Shown here piece after piece: positions 14,662-19,442 of a stretch of DNA of 19,442 bases. The stretch's first letter is position 1. Every line of letters begins with the position of its first letter. The position numbers and the translations under genes were made by a program. The DNA lies in contig JAZOOT010000040.1 of the NCBI GenBank assembly GCA_045655165.1, positions 1 to 19,442 of the forward strand, read 5' to 3'. Source of the stretch: SIG607 sp045655165. Lineage in GTDB: Bacteria > Bacillota > Clostridia > Oscillospirales > Acutalibacteraceae. The notes beneath the pieces are model-generated. The model searched no databases and had not been told where the DNA came from. It saw only the letters and a program-made list of their open reading frames with translations.

Positions 14662-15593
14662 TTTTTAATGAATTTTACCACCATTTTTTAACCGTTGCCA
14701 ACCAAGTTTTTATTTTATTTTTACTAATTGCACTTGGTTTTATTTGCGGTAAAAAAGGTATTATAAGCGAAAAAGCAGCAGAAACCCTTTCTTCCATTGC
14801 CCTTTATTTTTCAACCCCTGCGGCCATTATAAATTCTTTTATACGCCCCTTTGAAAAAGCAAAACTAACCAATTTGGGCTACGCATTTTTAATTTCAATT
14901 GTTTTTCATATTTTTGCCATTTTACTTTCACTTTTTATAAAGCAAAAAAATGAAAACGAAGAAAAAGTTTCAAGGTTTTCTTTAATTTTTTCAAATGCAG
15001 GTTTTATGTCTATTCCTTTGCAAATTGCCCTTTTTAATTCCGACGGTGCATTTTACGGCTCGGCTTATGTTGTAATATTCAATATTATGGTTTGGACTGT
15101 TGGTCTTATTATAATGGGCGGAAAACTAACGATTAAAAAACTTTTATTAAACCCCGGTACTATTGGTGTTTCTATCGGTCTTATTATTTTCTTACTTAAT
15201 GCCCACCAATATTTACCTGCAGCATTAACCACAACCGTTCAACACGTAGCAAACCTTAACACCCCTGTTCCTATGTTGGTTATTGGCTATTATCTTTCTA
15301 AAATTGAATTTAAAAAAGCATTTACCGACATAAGAATATATTTCCCACTGTTTTTACGGCTTATTGTTTGCCCTGCAGTTTGTATGTTTTTACTTTGGAT
15401 TGTTAAAATTGATAGCGCAGTTGCAGTTCCGCTTATTGTTGCTGCTGCCTGCCCTGTTGCCGCAACCACAACAATGTTTTCGGTTAAGTTTAACCGCGAT
15501 GTTGACCTTTCGGTAAAGCTTGTTTCGGTTACAACATTATTTTCAATAATAACACTTCCCCTTTGTGTTGCGCTAACACAGGTTATACTATAA
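14658..15593 (+). CDS. AEC (auxin efflux carrier) family transporter
   Basis: The 311 residues are almost wholly hydrophobic, with about ten membrane segments in two five-segment halves, the layout of bacterial AEC proteins (Pfam Mem_trans). Family features include FLLIALGFICGKKGIIS in the first helix, LIFSNAGFMSIPL around 110-125, and VAAACPVAATTTMFSVKFNRDV near the end, with the conserved Pro of the discontinuous helix. Bacterial members export or exchange carboxylates such as malate or malonate, or other small anions; the substrate here is unknown. Translation is coupled to the Nif3-like gene through the ATGA overlap. It ends the operon at a strong terminator. Confidence 0.88.
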   Translation: MIFNEFYHHFLTVANQVFILFLLIALGFICGKKGIISEKAAETLSSIALYFSTPAAIINSFIRPFEKAKLTNLGYAFLISIVFHIFAILLSLFIKQKNENEEKVSRFSLIFSNAGFMSIPLQIALFNSDGAFYGSAYVVIFNIMVWTVGLIIMGGKLTIKKLLLNPGTIGVSIGLIIFLLNAHQYLPAALTTTVQHVANLNTPVPMLVIGYYLSKIEFKKAFTDIRIYFPLFLRLIVCPAVCMFLLWIVKIDSAVAVPLIVAAACPVAATTTMFSVKFNRDVDLSVKLVSVTTLFSIITLPLCVALTQVIL

Positions 15594-15594
15594 T

Positions 15595-15635
15595 AAAAAA
15601 CGCCCCGTTGGTTAAACCAACGGGGCTTAATTTTT
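15595..15635. terminator. Bidirectional terminator between the AEC transporter gene and serS
   Basis: GCCCCGTTGG (15602-15611) pairs with CCAACGGGGC (15617-15626) around a TTAAA loop. Reading minus, a T6 run follows for serS; reading plus, TTAATTTTT follows for the AEC gene. Confidence 0.9.
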
Positions 15636-16926
15636 AATATGTTATTTTTTCTTTGCCGCCCATATAAGGTCTAAGTGCAGCAGGAATTCTTACGCTGTAC
15701 TTTTCACCGTCAAACTCAAGGTTGTTTTCAAGGAATGCAATTAACATTCTTGGCGGAGCAACAACGGTGTTGTTAAGTGTGTGAGCAAGGTAACGGTTGC
15801 CGTTTTCATCTTTAACCTTAATACCCAAACGGCGCGATTGAGCATCGCCCAAGTTAGAACAAGAGCAAACTTCAAAATATTTTTGCTGTTTTGGGGACCA
15901 CGCTTCAACATCGTATGATTTAACCTTTAAATCGGCAAGGTCACCCGTGCAGCATTCAAGAGTTCTAACAGGTATATCTAAGGAACGGAAAAGTTCAACC
16001 GAATAACTCCACATTTTATGGAACCAGTCCATACTTTCTTCGGGTTTGCAAATAACAATCATTTCTTGCTTTTCAAACTGGTGAATACGGTAAATTCCGC
16101 GTTCTTCAATACCGTGTGCGCCCTTTTCTTTTCTAAAGCAAGGCGAATAACTTGTAAGGGTTAAGGGAAGTTTTGCTTCGTCGGTAACCGAGTTAATGTA
16201 TTTACCAATCATAGAGTGTTCACTTGTACCAATAAGGTAAAGGTCTTCACCCTCAATTTTATACATCATAGCGTCCATTTCTTCAAAACTCATAACGCCG
16301 GTAACAACATTAGAACGAATCATAAAAGGTGGAATACAATAGGTAAAGCCCTTATCAATCATAAAGTCCCTAGCATAGGCAGTAACCGCGCTGTGCAAGC
16401 GGGCAATATCGCCCATTAAGTAATAAAAGCCCTCGCCCGCAACTTTGCCCGCTGCTTCTTTATCAATACCGCTAAACAAAGCCATAATGTCGGTGTGGTA
16501 AGGAATATCAAAATTGGGTTTTGTTTGTTCGCCGAATTTTTCTACCTCAACATTTTCGCTATCATCTTTACCAACAGGCACAGAAGCATCTACTATGTTG
16601 GGTATTTTCATCATTTTTTCTTTAAGTTTTTTTTCTAGCTTTTCTTCAAGTTGTTCTAAATTGGCAAGTTCTTCGGCCTGCTGTTTTACAATAAGTTTCT
16701 TTTCTTCGGCTTCTTCGCGCTTGCCTTGTCCCATTAAAACGCCAATTTCTTTGCTTACTTTATTTCTTAAAGCCCTAAGTTCGTTTGCACGGCTGTTAGC
16801 GCTTCTCTTTTCGTTATCAAGCGCAATAACTTCGTCAACCAAGCAAAGTTTATGTTCTTTAAACTTTTTCTTAATATTTTCTTTTACAACTTCGGGGTTT
16901 TCCCTAATAAATTTAATATCTAACAC
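15634..16926 (-). CDS. serS: Serine--tRNA ligase (SerRS), divergent sequence
   Basis: The protein attaches serine to tRNA-Ser. An N-terminal long coiled coil (about 35-105, rich in Glu, Lys and Arg) is the tRNA-binding arm, and a class II catalytic core follows: motif 2 as CFRKEKGAHGIEERGIYRIH (263-282) and motif 3 within HTLNNTVVAPPRMLIAFLEN near the end. In the serine pocket the usual TAE is TSEH (234-237), and the normally GSAG-like loop of motif 2 is GAHG; CCTGDLADLKVKSYDVEAW follows. The overall length (430 aa) is normal. The start codon is GTG at 16926, after GAGGGAAGAG, and the promoter lies at 16961-16989. No T-box leader fits in the short upstream gap. It is transcribed alone. Confidence 0.94.
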   Translation of the reverse strand: MLDIKFIRENPEVVKENIKKKFKEHKLCLVDEVIALDNEKRSANSRANELRALRNKVSKEIGVLMGQGKREEAEEKKLIVKQQAEELANLEQLEEKLEKKLKEKMMKIPNIVDASVPVGKDDSENVEVEKFGEQTKPNFDIPYHTDIMALFSGIDKEAAGKVAGEGFYYLMGDIARLHSAVTAYARDFMIDKGFTYCIPPFMIRSNVVTGVMSFEEMDAMMYKIEGEDLYLIGTSEHSMIGKYINSVTDEAKLPLTLTSYSPCFRKEKGAHGIEERGIYRIHQFEKQEMIVICKPEESMDWFHKMWSYSVELFRSLDIPVRTLECCTGDLADLKVKSYDVEAWSPKQQKYFEVCSCSNLGDAQSRRLGIKVKDENGNRYLAHTLNNTVVAPPRMLIAFLENNLEFDGEKYSVRIPAALRPYMGGKEKITY

Positions 16927-16960
16927 TAACTCTTCCCTCTTTCAGAAGTTTATCAAGTGG

Positions 16961-16989
16961 ATTATACCACAAGCAATTTCCATTTACAA
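16961..16989 (-). promoter_or_regulatory. Promoter of serS
   Basis: On the minus strand TTGTAA (16989-16984), 17 bases, then a perfect TATAAT (16966-16961) preceded by TGG. It is close in sequence to the nrdR promoter and diverges from the yhaM promoter, whose -35 is 18 bases away. Confidence 0.7.
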
Positions 16990-17006
16990 GCAAAATTATA
17001 AAATTA

Positions 17007-17035
17007 TTGCATTTAATAAATAATTATTGTATAAT
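17007..17035 (+). promoter_or_regulatory. Promoter of the yhaM-DUF1858-trmK-rqcH operon
   Basis: TTGCAT (17007-17012), 17 bases, TATAAT (17030-17035). Transcription should start near 17042, which rules out any start codon for yhaM upstream of 17073. Confidence 0.7.
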
Positions 17036-17072
17036 AAGTAATGCTAAAATCTTAAGAAAGTTAGGCGTGTTC

Positions 17073-18044
17073 ATGAATTTTAACCAAATAGATATGAAAG
17101 GCCTTGTTGAAGGGTATTGCCTTATTAAAAGCGTTGATAAGAAAACCTCTTCAAAGGGCGACGTTTATTTAGACTTTACACTTTCCGACAGCACCGATGA
17201 AATTAACGCAAAACTTTGGAACTATAACGAAGCGTTTCACGGCGAATACACCGCTAACAAAATTGTTAAGGTTCGCGGTACTGTTTCGGTTTATAACGGC
17301 ACAAACCAGTTGCGTATTGAAAAAATACGATATGCAACCGAAAATGACAATGTAAAGGCGGAAGATTTTGTTAAAACCGCTTCTTACGACTGCCTTGAAA
17401 TGTTTAACGCACTTAACGACATTGTAAGCGGTTTTAAAGAAAAAGAACTTGCTTTGCTGGTTGGCGAAATTCTTGATACTAACAAAGAAAAACTTTTATA
17501 TTGGCCTGCCGCTTTTAAACTGCACCACGCAATAAGGGGCGGTTTGCTAATGCACACACTTTCTATTGTAAGGTTGTGCCAAAGCGTTTGCGAAATTTAC
17601 CCCTTTGTTAATAAAGATTTGCTTTTATCGGGCGCAATTTTGCACGATATTGCAAAACTTACCGAATTTGAGGTTTCTGAAACCGGCATTGCTTCGGGTT
17701 ACACCGTTAAGGGCAACCTTATTGGCCATTTGGTTGAGGGTGCAATAACGGTGCGCGAAACTGCTAAACGCCTTGGTGTAAGCGAAGAAATTTCAAACTT
17801 GGTTGAGCATATTCTTATTTCCCACCACGGCGAACCCGAATTTGGCGCGGCAACCCGCCCCATGTTTATTGAAGCCGAAATTTTAAGTGAACTTGATATG
17901 CTTGACGCGCGTATTTTTGAAATGAAAGAAGCCGTAGAAGGTGTTGAAGTCGGCGAATTTACGGGTAGACTTTGGTCAATGGACAACCGCAAACTTTACA
18001 ACCACGGTTTTAGCGAACTAAACAAAGAAACAAAACTTTTATAA
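17073..18044 (+). CDS. yhaM: 3'-5' exoribonuclease YhaM family protein
   Basis: An N-terminal OB-fold (about 10-90, GLVEGYCLIKSVDKKTSSKG) is followed by an HD hydrolase domain (about 145-300). Metal-binding residues of the HD part are visible: His161 in LLMHTL, His191-Asp192 in AILHDIAK, His219 in GHLVEG, and His246 with His251-His252 in VEHILISHHGEPEFG. This is the order in YhaM, which trims single-stranded RNA in Firmicutes. Length from 17073 is 323 aa, near the family's 314. A farther in-frame ATG at 17007 lies on the -35 of the promoter and is rejected. The ribosome site (AGGCG) is mediocre. Genes after it (DUF1858, trmK, rqcH) suggest an RNA and translation housekeeping operon. Confidence 0.9.
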   Translation: MNFNQIDMKGLVEGYCLIKSVDKKTSSKGDVYLDFTLSDSTDEINAKLWNYNEAFHGEYTANKIVKVRGTVSVYNGTNQLRIEKIRYATENDNVKAEDFVKTASYDCLEMFNALNDIVSGFKEKELALLVGEILDTNKEKLLYWPAAFKLHHAIRGGLLMHTLSIVRLCQSVCEIYPFVNKDLLLSGAILHDIAKLTEFEVSETGIASGYTVKGNLIGHLVEGAITVRETAKRLGVSEEISNLVEHILISHHGEPEFGAATRPMFIEAEILSELDMLDARIFEMKEAVEGVEVGEFTGRLWSMDNRKLYNHGFSELNKETKLL

Positions 18045-18058
18045 AAGGAGAAAATATT

Positions 18059-18256
18059 ATGAAAATTACAAAAGATATGCTTATTGGCGACGTACTTGAT
18101 ATGGACACAGGCTGTGCTGAGTACTTTTTTGAAATTGGTATGCACTGCCTTGGTTGCCCTGCTTCACGCGGGGAATCTATTGAACAGGCATGTGCCGTTC
18201 ACAACACCGACTGTGATGCGCTTGTTGAAAAACTAAACGCTTATTTTAACAAGTAA
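18059..18256 (+). CDS. DUF1858 domain protein (65 aa)
   Basis: A complete small DUF1858 (ScdA_N-like) domain with the typical start, ITKDMLIGDVLDMDTGCAEYF, then GMHCLGCPAS (Cys30 and Cys33) and later Cys45. In the family a CxxC follows a helix, and related domains occur at the N-terminus of the iron-sulfur repair protein ScdA and beside hybrid-cluster-like proteins. A metal or redox role is therefore plausible, but no activity is established for the standalone form. AAGGAG precedes the start with correct spacing. The stop codon shares its last base with the trmK start (TAATG), so trmK translation is likely coupled to it. Confidence 0.88.
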   Translation: MKITKDMLIGDVLDMDTGCAEYFFEIGMHCLGCPASRGESIEQACAVHNTDCDALVEKLNAYFNK

Positions 18257-18930
18257 TGACCTACCTTAAAGGAAGACTAAAGGCCGTCTTTGATTTAATT
18301 AAAGACGGCGCTTTTGTTGTTGACATAGGCACTGACCATGCGCATTTGCCCATTGCATTGCATCTTTCTAAAAAGGCAAAGCGTGTTATTGCCTGTGATA
18401 TTAAAGAAAAACCCCTTGCCTCTGCTAGAAAAAACCTTGATAAAGCAGGTTGTACGGCGGTTGAAACCCGCCTTTGCGACGGGCTTAGCGGTATAAACGA
18501 AGGCGAAGCCGATACCATTGTTATTGCAGGTATGGGCGGTGAAGTTATATCGGAAATTTTATTTAGTTGCGCATACATTAAAGATAAAAACCTTTCGCTT
18601 ATTTTACAGCCAATGACTTCAGCAGGATTTTTAAGAGAACGCCTTTATAATGAGGGTTTTTGTATTGAAAAAGAAGTAGCTGTAAAAGAAAACGGCAAGG
18701 TTTATTCGGTTATAAGTGCTAAATACTGCGCTGAAACAAAGAAGATTTTGCCAAAAGAATATTTTGTTGGCAAAATAGAAAAAGGCAGCGAATTTTCACG
18801 CGATTATTTTAAAAAGCAACTTTTAATTATAGAAGACTGTTTGACAAGTTTTAAACATAAAAATAAGCAGAATGAATATAATTTTTACAATACGGCAAAA
18901 GAGGAAATTTTAAAACTTTTGGAGGATTAA
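18256..18930 (+). CDS. trmK: tRNA (adenine(22)-N1)-methyltransferase TrmK
   Basis: TrmK methylates N1 of adenine 22 in the D-loop of certain bacterial tRNAs (notably Ser and Tyr) using S-adenosylmethionine. The Rossmann-type motif VVDIGTDHAHLPI (21-33) with Asp23-Gly25-Thr26-Asp27 binds the cofactor. IAGMGGE (90-96) and ILQPMTSAGFLRERL (116-130) are the family hallmarks around the active site. A C-terminal helical tail, rich in Lys and Glu, is the expected coiled coil. At 224 aa the length is normal. Start by one-base overlap with the DUF1858 gene. GGAGG within its last codons is the ribosome site of rqcH. Confidence 0.94.
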   Translation: MTYLKGRLKAVFDLIKDGAFVVDIGTDHAHLPIALHLSKKAKRVIACDIKEKPLASARKNLDKAGCTAVETRLCDGLSGINEGEADTIVIAGMGGEVISEILFSCAYIKDKNLSLILQPMTSAGFLRERLYNEGFCIEKEVAVKENGKVYSVISAKYCAETKKILPKEYFVGKIEKGSEFSRDYFKKQLLIIEDCLTSFKHKNKQNEYNFYNTAKEEILKLLED

Positions 18931-18933
18931 CTG

Positions 18934-19442
18934 TTGGCGTTAGACGGTATTTTTCTTAACAAACTAAAAGCCGAATTAAGCGTTTTAATCGGCTCACATA
19001 CCGAAAAAATTTACCAGCCGTCTAAGGAAGAACTGGTGTTTTTGTTGCGCTCTAAAGAGGGCGGCAAACGGCTTTTATTTTCCCTTGTTTCAGGTGCAAA
19101 CCGCATTGGAGTAACCGAAGAAAGGCCCGAAAACCCCGAAAACCCGCCAATGTTTTGTATGCTTTTAAGAAAATATTTGGGTTCTTCCAAACTTATTGAT
19201 ATTAAGCAAGACGGTTTTGAAAGGGTTTTAACCTTTTTGTTTAGCGCAGTAGATGAACTTGGCGACAGGGTTACCTATTCGCTTGTTTGCGAAATGATTT
19301 CAAGTATGCCAAACGTTATTCTTTGCAATGAAAACGGCAGAATAATTGATTCACTTAAACATTCTAACCTTGAAAGCGGTAAAAGAATTATACACCCCGG
19401 CGCAATTTATGAATTACCTCCCAAGAATTTTCGGTATTCATT
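18934..19442 (+). CDS. rqcH: Rqc2 homologue RqcH (NFACT/FbpA family), N-terminal part
   Basis: The frame starts with TTG at 18934, 8 bases after GGAGG (18921-18925), and is open to the window edge (169 codons). The start reads MALDGIFLNKLKAEL, followed by IGSHTEKIYQPSKEELVFLL, which is the NFACT N-terminal domain. Members bind the 50S subunit with peptidyl-tRNA and recruit tRNA-Ala to add alanine tails to stalled chains; older annotations call them fibronectin-binding proteins. Later NFACT motifs lie outside, so intactness cannot be judged. It closely follows trmK (three bases between), and a TTG start would hide it from searches limited to ATG. Confidence 0.9.
   Translation, partial: MALDGIFLNKLKAELSVLIGSHTEKIYQPSKEELVFLLRSKEGGKRLLFSLVSGANRIGVTEERPENPENPPMFCMLLRKYLGSSKLIDIKQDGFERVLTFLFSAVDELGDRVTYSLVCEMISSMPNVILCNENGRIIDSLKHSNLESGKRIIHPGAIYELPPKNFRYS

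Noticed and set aside
17007..17072. Upstream start adding 22 residues to YhaM
   Set aside because: The ATG coincides with the -35 of a consensus promoter, upstream of the likely transcription start, and the added residues do not resemble the family.
1..19442. CRISPR arrays, tRNA or rRNA genes, toxin-antitoxin pairs, phage genes, long tandem repeats
   Set aside because: None was recognised on either strand while reading by eye; gaps between genes are all under 300 bases. A tRNA or covariance search was not possible here.

Overview
The window reads as a low-to-moderate G+C Bacillota chromosome, most likely class Clostridia and perhaps an uncultured gut lineage. The basis is Gram-positive style AGGAGG ribosome sites, consensus sigma-A promoters, compact operons with intrinsic terminators, and a gene set typical of that group (NrdR, YhaM, TrmK, RqcH, Nif3, a CNNM/CorC transporter and an OPA-type permease). 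I cannot name family or genus. Nearly all of it is ordinary core chromosome; the accessory material is an IS end at the left edge, a decayed permease gene and a small glycosyltransferase cluster.

Layout. 1-134: left end of an IS3-family element with the first 31 codons of its transposase on the minus strand. 165-662 (-): an unrecognised small lipoprotein. 800-3790 (+): a one-chain ABC ATPase/FtsX-type permease with a very large extracytoplasmic domain, closed by a strong terminator. 3887-4827 (+): an organophosphate-type MFS permease with a good promoter but two disabling lesions. 4870-6186 (-): a CNNM/CorC-type membrane protein whose 5' leader (6187-6405) holds a promoter, a possible tiny ORF, a terminator-like hairpin and a second long hairpin. 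6418-9874 (-): a tight four-gene operon, cyclophilin, RmlA and two family 2 glycosyltransferases. 10016-15593 (+): nrdR, gltX, glnS, nif3-like and an AEC transporter. 15634-16926 (-): serS. 17073 to the right edge (+): yhaM, a DUF1858 protein, trmK and the start of rqcH.

How the genes fit together. The nrdR operon joins a nucleotide-reduction repressor to GluRS and GlnRS, so this organism should charge tRNA-Gln directly. The yhaM-trmK-rqcH operon groups RNA decay, tRNA modification and ribosome rescue. rmlA with two glycosyltransferases points to surface polysaccharide synthesis from dTDP-sugars, although rmlB, rmlC and rmlD are not in view. Several promoters share a -35 of TTGTAA with 17-base spacing and a TGG-extended -10.

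No clearly new multi-gene system is visible. The observations most worth following are the structured leader of the CNNM/CorC gene, a NrdR-box-like palindrome inside the nrdR promoter, the doubly broken permease with an A8 tract at its start, and the hairpin that buries the transposase ribosome site.
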